Notes: a model not told the origin generated them from the letters alone. Positions 25,958 to 40,110 are shown, counted from the first letter of the stretch. The stretch: 64,000 nucleotides of DNA from Dyella acidiphila (GCF_014863405.1 NZ_JACZZA010000001.1:1-64000), one strand, 5' to 3'. Made by a program: numbers and translations.

Positions 25958-27058
25958 TCAGCTCTTGAACAAGATCTCGCCGTTGCGGACGAGGCAGCTT
26001 TTCGCCACCAGCTCGTCATTGAAATCCGGCGCCAGTGCGCCGTCGCGGATCAATAGCTCGGCAAAGTTGTAAATATTGCGCGCATACATTTCCGACGCGT
26101 GCAGCGGTGCACCGGCCGCGAGATTGAGCGGACCGAGGATCAGCACATCGCCGTGCTCAACCCGCTCGCCCGGCCGGGTCAACTCGCAATTGCCGCCGCT
26201 TTCGGCCGCCAGATCGACAATCAGCGCACCGGGCTTCATGCCCTCCACCATCGCCTTGGTGAGGATCTTCGGCGCCGGACGGCCCGGCACGGCGGCGGTG
26301 CTGACCACCACATCGAACACTTTCAGATGGTCGGCAAGCGCCTGCTGCTGCGCTGCGCGTTCTTCGGCCGTCAGCTCGCGCGCATAGCCGCCGCTGCCGG
26401 CCGCGCTGACACCGAGCTCCAGAAACTTCGCACCCAGCGACTCGACCTGCTCGCGGGTCTCCGGGCGTACGTCGTAGCCTTCGATTTGCGCACCGAGCCG
26501 GCGCGCGGTGGCAATCGCCTGCAAACCGGCAACGCCGGCACCGATCACCAGCACGCGCGATGGGCGAATGGTGCCCGCCGCAGTGGTCAGCATCGGAAAG
26601 AATTTCGGTGCGTTCTCCGCTGCAATCAACATGGCGCGATAGCCGGCGACCGCCGCCTGCGAACTGAGCACATCCATCGCCTGTGCACGCGTCGTGCGCG
26701 GCAGCAATTCGAGCGAGAACGCGGTCAACTGGCGCGCAGCAAGCGCATCGATACGTGCTGCCGCGCCATGCGGGCGCAATTGCCCCAGCACGATGCAGCC
26801 TGCACGCAAGCGGGCCAGCACATCTTCATCCGGCGGCAAGACGCAGGCCAGCAAATCGGCCTGGCCGATAACCTGCTCCGCTCCCGCAAACTCCACCTCC
26901 GCATAGCTCGCATCGGGAAACCCGGCGGGCGCGCCTGCACCGTGTTCAAGCAAGATCCGCAGGCCTTTGCCGCGAAGCTTCTTGGCCACTTCCGGCGTGA
27001 TCGCCACGCGCCGTTCGCCGGCGGCGGTTTCACGCAATGCGGACACGGTGATCGACAT
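25958..27058 (-). CDS. pntAa: NAD(P) transhydrogenase subunit alpha 1 (NAD-binding part)
   Basis: The soluble NAD(H)-binding domain I of the proton-translocating transhydrogenase, 366 residues. It contains ETAAGERRVAITPEVAKKL, the Rossmann loop VLVIGAGVAGLQAIATARRL followed by YDVRPETREQVESLGAKF, the RTTRAQAMDVLSSQA segment, and the IVDLAAESGGNCELTRPGE region. The start MSITVSALRE at 27058 matches the family. Its membrane partners pntAb-pntB are separated from it by the convergent sigma/DUF3106 cassette. Confidence 0.95.
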   Translation of the reverse strand: MSITVSALRETAAGERRVAITPEVAKKLRGKGLRILLEHGAGAPAGFPDASYAEVEFAGAEQVIGQADLLACVLPPDEDVLARLRAGCIVLGQLRPHGAAARIDALAARQLTAFSLELLPRTTRAQAMDVLSSQAAVAGYRAMLIAAENAPKFFPMLTTAAGTIRPSRVLVIGAGVAGLQAIATARRLGAQIEGYDVRPETREQVESLGAKFLELGVSAAGSGGYARELTAEERAAQQQALADHLKVFDVVVSTAAVPGRPAPKILTKAMVEGMKPGALIVDLAAESGGNCELTRPGERVEHGDVLILGPLNLAAGAPLHASEMYARNIYNFAELLIRDGALAPDFNDELVAKSCLVRNGEILFKS

Positions 27059-27093
27059 CGGCCATCCCCTGCGGAGTAGTCCGGTCATCCTAG

Positions 27094-28482
<1,389 letters not shown>

Positions 28483-28612
28483 GCGCTTGCACTCGCCGGA
28501 AAGACGAGGCCGATCGTACGGCGGCGTCGGTGGCCCGTCTGCGTGACCTCCAGGCATCGTGGCCGGCCGGCGACGGTTGTAGGATAGGCGTTCACCTCTA
28601 CAGCTCCCCTCC

Positions 28613-29188
28613 ATGTCCAGTCCGCTTTCGCTCATTCAGCAACGTCATTCCGCCCCTTCGCGCCAGTTGGGCGAGCCGGCGCCCGACGCCGCCACCTTGC
28701 ATACCCTGCTGGAGGCTGCCATTCGCGTGCCCGATCACGGCAAGCTGGTGCCGTTCCGCCTGATCAAACTGCGCGGCCAGGACAAGCTCGCGTTCGGCGA
28801 GTTGCTGAGCGCTCGCGCCATTCGCCGCGACCCGCAGCTGCCCGAATCCAAGCGCGAGAAAGAACGCCTGCGCTACACCTTCGCGCCCCTGGTGATGGTG
28901 GTTGTCGCGCGCGTGGATGCCGACGCGGGCATTCCGGAGATCGAACAAAAACTCTGCGCCGGCAACGTGGCCTACAACATTCTGCTCGGCGCCTACGCGT
29001 TGGGCCTGGGCGCGCAATGGCTGACCGGCTGGGCCGCCTACGATGCGGAAGTGGCGCAGCTGCTGGGCCTGGCCGAGAACGAATCGGTCATCGGCTTCGT
29101 GCATCTGGGCACGCCGCAGTCGGACATTCCCGATCGCGATCGCCCCGCGCTGAACGATCTGCTCAGCGCATGGAAGGCGCCGGCGTGA
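28613..29188 (+). CDS. Nitroreductase family flavoprotein (YdjA type)
   Basis: A 191-residue FMN-dependent oxidoreductase similar to E. coli YdjA, a short member of the nitroreductase family. The RRHSAPS-like FMN motif appears as IQQRHSAPSRQL, followed by AAIRVPDHGKLVPFRLIKL and GNVAYNILLGAYALGLGAQWLTG. The terminal segment ESVIGFVHLGTP is also typical. Physiological substrate unknown. Its stop overlaps the GTG start of the nuclease gene (GTGA). Confidence 0.88.
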   Translation: MSSPLSLIQQRHSAPSRQLGEPAPDAATLHTLLEAAIRVPDHGKLVPFRLIKLRGQDKLAFGELLSARAIRRDPQLPESKREKERLRYTFAPLVMVVVARVDADAGIPEIEQKLCAGNVAYNILLGAYALGLGAQWLTGWAAYDAEVAQLLGLAENESVIGFVHLGTPQSDIPDRDRPALNDLLSAWKAPA

Positions 29189-30090
29189 CGCGCAACAGCC
29201 ATCCCACGGCGCATCTGGTCGATGGCAGCCTGTATGTGTTCCGCGCCTGGCATTCGATGCCGGACGAGTTTCACGATGTGGATGGCCATCCGGTCAATGC
29301 GGTGCATGGCTATACGCGCTTTCTGTGCGAACTGCTGGAACGCGAAGGTCCTTCGCATCTGGCGGTCGCCTTCGATGCATCGCTTACCACGTCGTTCCGC
29401 AACGCGATCTATCCGGCGTACAAGGCCAATCGCGAGCTGCCGCCGCCGGATCTGGAGCGGCAGTTCGTGCAGTGCCGCGCCGTCACCGAAGCGCTGGGCA
29501 TCCGCGTATTGATCGATCACAGCTTCGAAGCGGATGACTTGATCGGCAGCAGCCTGTGGACCTTGCGTGCGCTCGGCTTCCGCAGCGTGATCGTGTCGGC
29601 CGACAAGGACTTCGGCCAGTTGCTGGGCGAACACGACGAGCAATGGGATTTCGCGCGCAACCTGCGCTGGGGACCGAGCGGTGTGTTCGAACGTCTGGGC
29701 GTACATCCGGAACAGGTCGCGGATTTTCTCGCCCTGTGCGGCGACGCCGTGGACAACATTCCGGGTGTACCGGGCATCGGCGCCAAGACCGCCGCTGCAC
29801 TGCTCGCGCATTTCGGCAGCCTCGACGCCCTGCTCGAGCGCGTCGAGGAAGTGCCGTTCCTGCGCCTGCGCGGCGCAGCCAGTTGCGCGGCGAAACTGCG
29901 CGAACACGGCGACGCGGCCAGGCTTTATCGCCGGCTCACGCGCATTGCGCTGGATGCGCCGGTGGAAAGCCATGCCGAGGCGCTGGTGCGCCGTCCGCTA
30001 CCCGATGCGCTGGACGCGATCAGCGAACAATTGCGCTTCGGACCGCTGACGCGCAGCCGCTTGCGCACGCTCAACAGCGGCGCGCGCTGA
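29185..30090 (+). CDS. 5'-3' exonuclease (ExoIX / Pol I 5'-nuclease domain family)
   Basis: A 301-residue free-standing flap/5'-nuclease related to the N-terminal domain of DNA polymerase I and to E. coli ExoIX. Metal-binding acidic motifs are visible: LVDGSLYVFRAWHS, VAFDAS, HSFEADDLIG, VSADKDFGQLL and the helix-hairpin-helix GDAVDNIPGVPGIGAKTAAAL. GTG at 29185 overlaps the preceding stop codon, indicating coupled translation with the nitroreductase. Likely role: processing of RNA primers or flaps in repair and replication. Confidence 0.88.
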   Translation: MTRNSHPTAHLVDGSLYVFRAWHSMPDEFHDVDGHPVNAVHGYTRFLCELLEREGPSHLAVAFDASLTTSFRNAIYPAYKANRELPPPDLERQFVQCRAVTEALGIRVLIDHSFEADDLIGSSLWTLRALGFRSVIVSADKDFGQLLGEHDEQWDFARNLRWGPSGVFERLGVHPEQVADFLALCGDAVDNIPGVPGIGAKTAAALLAHFGSLDALLERVEEVPFLRLRGAASCAAKLREHGDAARLYRRLTRIALDAPVESHAEALVRRPLPDALDAISEQLRFGPLTRSRLRTLNSGAR

Positions 30091-30122
30091 CCCTCTGCCT
30101 TCCCTCTCTTTCAGGCCGCCCC

Positions 30123-30686
30123 ATGAATTCCGACCGCATACCGCAGGACGCCACGCTCGAACCCGAGACGCTACACCAGGGCAAATGGCTCAGCCTGCGC
30201 CGCCGCGGACGCTGGGAATATGCCGAGCGCAACAACCCCGGCGGCGCGGTGATCATTCTGGCAGTCACGCCGGCGGACAATATTCTGTTCGTGGAGCAGT
30301 ACCGCGTCGCCGCTCAGAAATTCACCATTGAAATGCCGGCCGGCCTGGTCGGCGATCTGGCCGGCAGCGAAAGCGAAAGCGTGCTGCTGGCGGCGCAACG
30401 CGAGCTGGAAGAAGAAACCGGTTATCGCTGCAGCCGCGTGACGTTCGTGCACGAAGGCCCGACCTCGGCCGGTATGAGCAGCGAAATCATCGCCTTCGTG
30501 CGCGCGCACGAGTTGGTCAAAGTCAGTGCTGGCGGCGGCGATGAAAGCGAAGACATCGTGGTGCACGAAGTACCGCGCAAAGATGCCGGCGCATGGTTGC
30601 TGGCGCGCAGCGCCGAAGGCTATTCGATCGATCCCAAGCTGTTCGCCGGCCTGTGGTTCATCGAACACGCCGGGCTGTTCGGCTGA
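30123..30686 (+). CDS. Nudix hydrolase (ADP-ribose pyrophosphatase-like)
   Basis: A 187-residue Nudix protein resembling NudF/ADP-ribose pyrophosphatases. The N-terminal beta region (WLSLRRRGRWEYAERNNPGGAV) and the segment FVEQYRVAAQKFTIEMPAGLVGD precede the Nudix box catalytic part AAQRELEEETGY. The region between the first Gly and the REXXEEXG core is longer than the strict consensus. It starts 32 bases after the nuclease gene on the same strand. Confidence 0.85.
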   Translation: MNSDRIPQDATLEPETLHQGKWLSLRRRGRWEYAERNNPGGAVIILAVTPADNILFVEQYRVAAQKFTIEMPAGLVGDLAGSESESVLLAAQRELEEETGYRCSRVTFVHEGPTSAGMSSEIIAFVRAHELVKVSAGGGDESEDIVVHEVPRKDAGAWLLARSAEGYSIDPKLFAGLWFIEHAGLFG

Positions 30687-30691
30687 GTGCG

Positions 30692-31741
30692 CTAGTCGGC
30701 TTTCAACCCACGCAGGCGCCACGCCGTCAGCAGCATGCCGACCAGCGCCAGCGCAGACCACCAGCCGGCGCGGCCAAGGTCGTGGCCCAGCCATAATAGC
30801 ACCGCGTCCACCGCGCCAACCACCAGCACGGCGATCGCCGGCGCGAGAATCACATCGACGCGCTGGTAATGCCAGCGCAGCAGCAGGCCGGTGCCCACCG
30901 CCGCGAGCAGGATAGAACCGATGCAGCGCACCCACCAGTAATCCGGCGGCACCGGCAGATCGGGAAAAATATCCGCCAGCGGCACATCGCCCGGCTGCAT
31001 GGCAAAGCCCACGCCGTCCGCCGCATCGGCCGCCGGCACCAGGCGATTGCCGTTGACCTTCGCCACCACTGTCACATCCTGCACCGGCACCGCTTCCCAG
31101 CTCACTTTCAGGTCGCCCAGTTGCGGATTGGCCGGCACCGCACTGGTCACCAGGCTGTTGTTGTACAGGCTGAAACTGGCGGCGAGATTGCCCGGCAGGC
31201 TGCGCAGGTCCGGCGCCACCGGCTGGCTGCCGCTCAAGCCGCGGATCAGCGCCGGGTCGAGCACGAAATCGTTGAGGCGCACTGCGCCCGCATCGAACTG
31301 CGCGCCCTGCAGCGGGAACTGGCCTGGATTGGCGTGTCCGTCGGGATGCTCGAAATGGCTGGAATCGACCGGATGATCTTCCCAGTCCAGCTCGTAGGAC
31401 GCCGGGCCGCCATAACGCACCTCATGCCACTGGAACATCTGCACATGGCGGATCAGCACCGGCTGGCTGGTCTGCTGATTGAACTGCCGGTCCAGCGGCG
31501 CCTCCACCACCTGCAGGGCCCCGACCACGCGCACCATGTAACCCTGCTCGTCGGCATCCGGACGGCCATTGCTGCCCAGGTTGAGCACGTCGCCGCCATG
31601 CCGCTCCATCTGCACGCGGTAATCGATATGCCCTTTCTCAGTCACGGCAGCCACGCCGACCCCGACCAGCAGGATCAGCGCACCCAGCGCAGGCAACAGC
31701 AATTCACGGATTGAGAGTGGTGGCTTGCGCTCGCCGCTCAT
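30692..31741 (-). CDS. TMEM43-family membrane protein
   Basis: A 349-residue protein of the TMEM43/LUMA family, known from animals and found in some bacteria. An N-terminal span (about residues 15-33) is followed by a large extracytoplasmic region with the family motif VQMFQWHEVRYGGPASYELD-W, then DSSHFEHPDGHANPGQFPLQ and the LPGNLAASFSLYNN stretch. Three closely spaced membrane helices close the protein (about residues 270-345). Function in bacteria is unknown. It is convergent with the Nudix gene and upstream, on the same strand, lies the MBL hydrolase. Confidence 0.82.
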   Translation of the reverse strand: MSGERKPPLSIRELLLPALGALILLVGVGVAAVTEKGHIDYRVQMERHGGDVLNLGSNGRPDADEQGYMVRVVGALQVVEAPLDRQFNQQTSQPVLIRHVQMFQWHEVRYGGPASYELDWEDHPVDSSHFEHPDGHANPGQFPLQGAQFDAGAVRLNDFVLDPALIRGLSGSQPVAPDLRSLPGNLAASFSLYNNSLVTSAVPANPQLGDLKVSWEAVPVQDVTVVAKVNGNRLVPAADAADGVGFAMQPGDVPLADIFPDLPVPPDYWWVRCIGSILLAAVGTGLLLRWHYQRVDVILAPAIAVLVVGAVDAVLLWLGHDLGRAGWWSALALVGMLLTAWRLRGLKAD

Positions 31742-31774
31742 CGAACCTCCGGCTGGGACAGATGGAACGGATAC

Positions 31775-32623
31775 TCAGATCGCGCCGCGTAATTCGGGCT
31801 GCTCGTCGGTCGTACCATAGCGCCCGCGCTCGTCGCGTGTCACGCGGGCGATGGCGCAGGCATGGTCATGGGTGAAGAACAGCCGCACGCTGCGTGCGAG
31901 CTTGTCGTCCAGGAACGTGCGCTTTTCTTCGATCAGGGCTTCCGGAAAGCGGTCGTAGCCCATGGTGATGGGCAGGTGCACCCAGGGCCGGCCGGGGATC
32001 AGGTCGGCGCAAAAAACTACGCTGGCGAACTCCGCCAGCATCAGGCCCGGCGTATGGCCGTCAGAGAAGTGAAAGCGTACGGATTGCCCCAGCGTCTGCG
32101 AATACTCGCCGGCCACCAGTTCCAGCCGGCCGCTCTGCGCCAGCAGATCCTGCAGTTCGGGAATAAAGGAAGCGCGATCGCGCGGATGCGGTTTCAACGC
32201 GCGCTGCCAGTGCGCGGCGCCGACCAGGAACTTCGCGTGCGGAAACAGCAGCTGCGGGGTCTTGCCTTCCTGCCACGGCGCCAGCAGGCCGCCGGCATGA
32301 TCGAAATGCAGATGCGAGAGCACCACCACATCGATGTCTTCATGCGACACGCCGGCCTCGGCCAGCGAATCGAGCAGCACATGGTGGCTTTCCACCACGC
32401 CGTAGCGCTCGCGCAGCGAAGGCTCGAAGAACGCTCCGATACCGGTTTCGAACAGCACGTTGCGGCCGTCCAGATCCTTCACCAACAGGCAGCGGCAGGC
32501 GAGCGGAATGCGGTTGAGTTCGTCCGGCGCGATCCAGCGCGACCACATCGCTTTGGGCGCATTACCGAACATCGCGCCGCCATCGAGTTTCTGGGTATTG
32601 CCGTTGATCGACCACAACTGCAT
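31775..32623 (-). CDS. MBL-fold metallo-hydrolase
   Basis: A 282-residue metallo-beta-lactamase fold protein. Metal ligands are visible: [14 protein letters not shown] (HxHxDH), a later His in [11 protein letters not shown], an Asp in VVFCADLIP and the terminal His in [11 protein letters not shown]. The sequence resembles the broad AttM/quorum-quenching-like group, but the substrate cannot be assigned. It lies 33 bases upstream of the TMEM43 gene on the same strand and may share a transcript with it. Confidence 0.82.
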   Translation of the reverse strand: MQLWSINGNTQKLDGGAMFGNAPKAMWSRWIAPDELNRIPLACRCLLVKDLDGRNVLFETGIGAFFEPSLRERYGVVESHHVLLDSLAEAGVSHEDIDVVVLSHLHFDHAGGLLAPWQEGKTPQLLFPHAKFLVGAAHWQRALKPHPRDRASFIPELQDLLAQSGRLELVAGEYSQTLGQSVRFHFSDGHTPGLMLAEFASVVFCADLIPGRPWVHLPITMGYDRFPEALIEEKRTFLDDKLARSVRLFFTHDHACAIARVTRDERGRYGTTDEQPELRGAI

Positions 32624-32666
32624 GAGTACGTCCCGCCTGAAGTATCAGCGCAAGTATCGCACCCGG

Positions 32667-32691
32667 CCCCTCTCCCGATGTGAGAGAGGGG
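32667..32691. repeat. Intergenic inverted repeat, CCCTCTCCC family, copy 3
   Basis: Arms CCCCTCTC (32667-32674) and GAGAGGGG (32684-32691) in the 83-base gap between the MBL hydrolase gene start and the ggt stop. Same arm sequence as copy 1. Confidence 0.6.
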
Positions 32692-32706
32692 TTAGCGAAT
32701 CATCGA

Positions 32707-34830
<2,124 letters not shown>

Positions 34831-34840
34831 CGCAGAGCCA

Positions 34841-35909
<1,069 letters not shown>

Positions 35910-35927
35910 CTAGCTTAACGGATCGTT

Positions 35928-36482
35928 TCAGGAGCGGCGATAGAGCGCATATCGGACTTCCCCCGCCTGCCCTTCGCGATGCATCGCCCAGTTCGCCGGC
36001 ACCGCCGGCGCATGGCCGCGCGGGGATTCCACGTAGATCTGCGCCGCATTGGCCAGCCAGCCGCCCTCTTCCAGTTGCCGGGCCAGCGGCTCCCACAGTT
36101 GCAGCGCAAAGGGCGGATCGAGGAAAGCCAGCCCGAACGGCTGCGCTGTCCGCTGCAAAAAGCGCACGGCGTCCACGCCGGCCACCTCGGCCTGCACCTT
36201 CAGGCGGACCAGGTTGGCGCGCAGCGCGTCGGCGCAGGCCGCATCCGGCTCCACGAACTGCACCGCGCCGGCCCCGCGCGACAGGGCCTCGATGCCCAGC
36301 GCGCCGGTACCCGCGCACAGATCCAGCACGCGCGCCCCGGCCAGGGTCGGCGCCAGCCAGTTGAACAAGGTCTCGCGCACGCGCTCGGGCGTGGGACGCA
36401 GGCCGGGAAGATCGGGCACGTTCAGGCGCGAATTGCGCAAGTGGCCGCCGATAATGCGAATACGCCCAGGCGCCGCCTTCAT
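35928..36482 (-). CDS. rsmD: 16S rRNA (guanine(966)-N2)-methyltransferase
   Basis: RsmD methylates G966 of 16S rRNA using S-adenosylmethionine. The 184-residue protein shows RIIGGHLRNSRLNVPDLPGLRPTP-type N-terminus (motif RIIGGHLRNSRL), VRETLFNWLAP, the SAM-binding motif VLDLCAGTGALGIEALSRGA and the catalytic motif LAFLDPPFALQLW. It is divergent from ftsY, the usual rsmD/ftsY arrangement. Confidence 0.96.
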   Translation of the reverse strand: MKAAPGRIRIIGGHLRNSRLNVPDLPGLRPTPERVRETLFNWLAPTLAGARVLDLCAGTGALGIEALSRGAGAVQFVEPDAACADALRANLVRLKVQAEVAGVDAVRFLQRTAQPFGLAFLDPPFALQLWEPLARQLEEGGWLANAAQIYVESPRGHAPAVPANWAMHREGQAGEVRYALYRRS

Positions 36483-36555
36483 GCCCAGGCGCCCTCAGCG
36501 GACAGTACGAGTCGGGGTGATAGCATTTACCTATTGTCTTTGAATCCCATGCCCC

Positions 36556-37635
36556 ATGCTCAAGTTTTGGAAGAAGAAGCCGGCCGAGAACGGCACCGGG
36601 GAAACTAACGAGGATGTTGCGCAGGAGCAGGCCGCCGAAGTCGGCACGCCGCCGGACGCAGCGCCCGCAGCCGACCTCGCCGCCCCGGCGCCCGCCGACC
36701 TTGCCGCCGAACCGGCCGCCAAGCGCGGCTGGCGCGAGCGCCTTTCCGGCAGCGTGTTCGCCCGCGGCCTGTCCTCGCTGTTCTCCCGCCATCCCAAGCT
36801 GGACGACAGCCTGCTGGACGAGCTGGAAACCATCCTGATCACCGCCGACGTCGGCATCGAAGCCAGTACCGCGCTGGTCGAGAACCTGCGCAAGCGCATG
36901 CACAAGCGCGAATTCGCCGACGCGGACGCGCTGCTGCAGGCCCTGCGACAGGAACTGGTCGCCCTGCTGGAACCGGTGCAGCAGCCGCTGGAGATCGGCG
37001 GCCACAGTCCGTTCGTAGTGCTTACGGTGGGCATCAACGGCGCCGGCAAGACCACCACCATCGGCAAGCTGGCCCGGCGCTGGCGCGACCAGGGCCGCGA
37101 GGTGCTGCTGGCTGCCGGCGATACCTTCCGCGCTGCCGCCGTGGAGCAGCTCAAGACCTGGGGCGAACGCAACCAGGTGCCGGTGATTTCCCAAGGCCAG
37201 AACGCCGATGCCGCCAGCGTGATCTTCGACGCGCTGCAGGCCGCGCGCTCGCGCCAGGCCGATGTGCTGATCGCCGACACGGCCGGCCGCCTGCATACGC
37301 AGGGCGGCCTGATGGACGAACTGGGCAAGATCGCCCGCGTGCTCAAGAAACTCGATGCCGACGCGCCGCACGAAGTATTGATGGTGATCGACGGCACCAC
37401 CGGCCAGAACGCAGTTAACCAGGTACGCCAGTTCCGCCAGATCGTCGGCGTTACCGGCCTGGTGGTGACCAAGCTCGACGGTACCGCCAAGGGCGGCGTG
37501 GTGTTTGCGCTGGCGCGCGAATTCGGCCTGCCGATCCGTTTCGTCGGCCTGGGCGAAACCGCCACGGACCTGCGCGTGTTCGATGCACAGGCCTATGTCG
37601 ACGGCCTGCTGCCTGCCGAGTTCGCCCGCACCTGA
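36556..37635 (+). CDS. ftsY: Signal recognition particle receptor FtsY
   Basis: FtsY is the membrane-associated SRP receptor GTPase for co-translational targeting. The 359 residues include a short acidic, Ala/Pro-rich A domain (1-55), then the NG domain. Motifs seen are G1 [58 protein letters not shown] and [11 protein letters not shown] near the C-terminus. The A domain is shorter than in E. coli. Its stop codon overlaps the next start as TGATG. Confidence 0.96.
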   Translation: MLKFWKKKPAENGTGETNEDVAQEQAAEVGTPPDAAPAADLAAPAPADLAAEPAAKRGWRERLSGSVFARGLSSLFSRHPKLDDSLLDELETILITADVGIEASTALVENLRKRMHKREFADADALLQALRQELVALLEPVQQPLEIGGHSPFVVLTVGINGAGKTTTIGKLARRWRDQGREVLLAAGDTFRAAAVEQLKTWGERNQVPVISQGQNADAASVIFDALQAARSRQADVLIADTAGRLHTQGGLMDELGKIARVLKKLDADAPHEVLMVIDGTTGQNAVNQVRQFRQIVGVTGLVVTKLDGTAKGGVVFALAREFGLPIRFVGLGETATDLRVFDAQAYVDGLLPAEFART

Positions 37636-38723
37636 TGGCTCTCGCACGCCCACTGCGATTGCTGCTGATCGTTTTTGCCAGCGTGCTGGGCGGCATCGTT
37701 CTTACCGTGCTCGCGGCGCTGTATCTGCTGCTGCAGCCCGACCGCTTCACCGCAATGCTGCAGCAGCAGGCCAACGATGCGGGCCTGCAGCTGATGCTGT
37801 CGAGCCCCGCCAGTCCCACGCTATTTCCGCGCCCGGCACTGCAGCTGGAAGGCATCACCCTGGTCGCGCGCGACAACGGCTCGGGCAACGTATCGAACAT
37901 GCCGATTCTGCTGGCCGCAAACGGTAGGCTGGTATTGCCGTGGCGCACGCTGTTCGGCGGCCCGATGGTGATTTCGCGCATGCAGATCAATTCGCCGCGC
38001 GTGGATCTCGATGCCCTACAGGCATGGCTGATCTCGCTGCCGCCGCAGTCGGCGGCGGTGCCGGAACAGATTCCGCGCATCGCCACCGGCGTGCGCATCC
38101 GCAACGGCAGCCTGATGCAAAACAACAGCCAGTGGCTGGACGACGTATCGCTCGATACCGGACGCCTGACGGCAGGACAACGCTTCGGCGTCAACCTGTC
38201 CGGCAAGGAAACCGACGGCACCCCGCTGCAGCTGCAATTGACGATGGTGCCGAGCATCGCCGACGGCGTGCTGGTACTGGATAGCATCACTGTGCACGCC
38301 GCGGACAGCAGCGCGACCGAACTGCATATGTCCGGCCACGCACGCTGGATGGGCGGCAGCAATCTCGCGCTGCAATTGCAGGGCAAGTTCAACCTGGCAC
38401 AACAAGGCAGCTATGACGCGGCCGCGCTGCTTTCGGCGCCGGGGCAGAACACACCTTTGCTGCTGCACCTCAAGCTGCAAGGCAAGGACAACCACATCGA
38501 TCTGCAATTGCCGCCGCTGGCGCTGGCGCAATGGTGGAATCAACTGGCCAATCCGCAAGGCCCGCAACTTTCCGCACCACCCGGCAATGGACAATTGCAG
38601 ATGGCCACGCTCGATCTCAAAGGCGTCCACATCGAAGGCCTGAGCGTGCAGACCGGCAATGCCGTACCGGCCCCCGCGAGCACCGCCGCGCCGGTGGCAA
38701 AACCTGCGGCGCCGCAGCCGTGA
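37635..38723 (+). CDS. AsmA-like membrane-anchored protein
   Basis: A 362-residue protein with one N-terminal membrane anchor (about residues 8-32) and a long beta-rich periplasmic region. The pattern LQLEGITLVARDNGSGNVSN, INSPRVDLDALQ and IATGVRIRNGSLM resembles the AsmA/TamB-like repeating beta fold. The last 25 residues are Ala/Pro-rich. AsmA-like proteins are implicated in phospholipid transport across the periplasm; applying that here is inference. It is coupled to ftsY by TGATG and to mutY by GTGA. Confidence 0.7.
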   Translation: MALARPLRLLLIVFASVLGGIVLTVLAALYLLLQPDRFTAMLQQQANDAGLQLMLSSPASPTLFPRPALQLEGITLVARDNGSGNVSNMPILLAANGRLVLPWRTLFGGPMVISRMQINSPRVDLDALQAWLISLPPQSAAVPEQIPRIATGVRIRNGSLMQNNSQWLDDVSLDTGRLTAGQRFGVNLSGKETDGTPLQLQLTMVPSIADGVLVLDSITVHAADSSATELHMSGHARWMGGSNLALQLQGKFNLAQQGSYDAAALLSAPGQNTPLLLHLKLQGKDNHIDLQLPPLALAQWWNQLANPQGPQLSAPPGNGQLQMATLDLKGVHIEGLSVQTGNAVPAPASTAAPVAKPAAPQP

Positions 38724-39769
38724 CCGTATTTGCCGATGCCTTGCTGGCCTGGTTTGATCGCCACGGCCGCCACGACCTGCCCTGGCAGCATCCGCGCGAT
38801 GCGTATCGCGTATGGCTGTCGGAAATCATGCTGCAGCAGACCCAGGTAGCTACGGTCATCCCGTATTTCCAGCGCTTCGTAGCCGCGCTGCCGAGCTTGC
38901 ACGCGCTGGCAGCTGCCGACGAAGACAGCGTGCTGGCCTTGTGGTCGGGCCTGGGCTATTACCGCCGCGCGCGCTTTCTGCATCGCGCCGCACAGTTGTG
39001 CGTGGAACAACACCAGGGCGAACTGCCGCGCGATTTCGACGCGCTCGCGGCACTGCCCGGCATCGGCCGCTCCACCGCGGGCGCGATCCTGGCGCAGGCA
39101 TATGGCCTGCGCTATCCGATCCTCGACGGCAACGTAAAACGCGTGCTGACGCGCTTCCACGGCATTGTCGGCCATCCGTCCGAGCGCGAAGTGGAAAAGC
39201 AGCTCTGGCTGCGCGCCGACGAACACACGCCAGCCGCGCGCACCGCCGACTACACCCAGGCGATCATGGATCTGGGCGCCACGGTATGCGTGCGCACGCG
39301 CCCGCTATGCGACGCCTGCCCGATGCAAGCGCATTGCATTGCACACCGCGACCATCTCACGGCACAGCTGCCGACAGCCAAACCAGGCAAGCGCATTCCC
39401 ACCCGCAGCACCTTGATGCTGATCCTGCGCGACGGCGAAGGCCGTGTGCTATTGCAGCGACGCGGGCCGCAAGGCGTGTGGTCAGGCCTGTGGAGCCTGC
39501 CCGAATCGGCCGACAGCGACGGCGCGTGGCGCGAAGCACAACGCCACGCGCAGATCGAAGACGCCCGCTCGCTGACTCCGTTTGTGCACGTCTTCAGCCA
39601 TTACCGGCTGCAGATCCAGCCACTGCTGTTCGACCATGCAGCACCGGCACGCGCAATCGCCGATAATGCCGATCTGCGCTGGTACGCCATCGCCGATTTG
39701 CCATCGCTCGGCCTGCCCGCTCCCGTCCGCAGCTTGCTGACGGCGTTGCCGGAACCTGCCGTGCCGTAA
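38720..39769 (+). CDS. mutY: A/G-specific adenine glycosylase
   Basis: MutY removes adenine mispaired with 8-oxoguanine. The 349-residue protein shows [20 protein letters not shown] with the catalytic Glu, the helix-hairpin-helix [14 protein letters not shown], the catalytic Asp in [12 protein letters not shown], and the 4Fe-4S ligands C-x6-C-x2-C-x5-C in [19 protein letters not shown]-terminal Nudix-like lesion-recognition domain starts near residue 230. GTG at 38720 overlaps the upstream stop codon. Confidence 0.95.
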   Translation: MTVFADALLAWFDRHGRHDLPWQHPRDAYRVWLSEIMLQQTQVATVIPYFQRFVAALPSLHALAAADEDSVLALWSGLGYYRRARFLHRAAQLCVEQHQGELPRDFDALAALPGIGRSTAGAILAQAYGLRYPILDGNVKRVLTRFHGIVGHPSEREVEKQLWLRADEHTPAARTADYTQAIMDLGATVCVRTRPLCDACPMQAHCIAHRDHLTAQLPTAKPGKRIPTRSTLMLILRDGEGRVLLQRRGPQGVWSGLWSLPESADSDGAWREAQRHAQIEDARSLTPFVHVFSHYRLQIQPLLFDHAAPARAIADNADLRWYAIADLPSLGLPAPVRSLLTALPEPAVP

Positions 39770-39792
39770 CCCATGCAACACGAGATATCACG

Positions 39793-40071
39793 ATGAGCCG
39801 CACGATTCATTGCGCCAAACTGGACATCGACGCCGAAGGCCTGGACTTCGCCCCCTGGCCCGGCCCGCTCGGCCAGCGCATCTACGCCGAAATCTCCAAG
39901 CCGGCCTGGCAGCAATGGCTGACCCACCAGACCATGCTGATCAACGAATACCGCCTCAATCCGCTGGATCCCAAGTCCCGCCAGTTTCTGGGCGCGGAAA
40001 TGGAGAAATTCCTGTTCGACGGCGATGCGCAAAAGCCCCAGGGCTATGTGCCGCCAGAGGCGGAGTCTTGA
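39793..40071 (+). CDS. yggX: YggX family Fe(II)-trafficking protein
   Basis: A 92-residue protein that protects Fe-S enzymes from oxidative damage in enterics. Family markers are the N-terminal Cys in [17 protein letters not shown], the segment [19 protein letters not shown] and [17 protein letters not shown]. It follows mutY at 23 bases, the common mutY-yggX pair. Its stop codon lies inside the -35 element of the tRNA-Phe promoter. Confidence 0.94.
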   Translation: MSRTIHCAKLDIDAEGLDFAPWPGPLGQRIYAEISKPAWQQWLTHQTMLINEYRLNPLDPKSRQFLGAEMEKFLFDGDAQKPQGYVPPEAES

Positions 40072-40096
40072 CGCGGAAAGCCGCATCAGATTTAAT
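40068..40096 (+). promoter_or_regulatory. Promoter of tRNA-Phe overlapping the end of yggX
   Basis: TTGACG (40068-40073), containing the yggX stop codon TGA, is followed after exactly 17 bases by TTTAAT (40091-40096), and the tRNA begins 14 bases later. This is a near-consensus sigma-70 promoter. Confidence 0.7.
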
Positions 40097-40110
40097 GTGC
40101 GGCTCCACTC

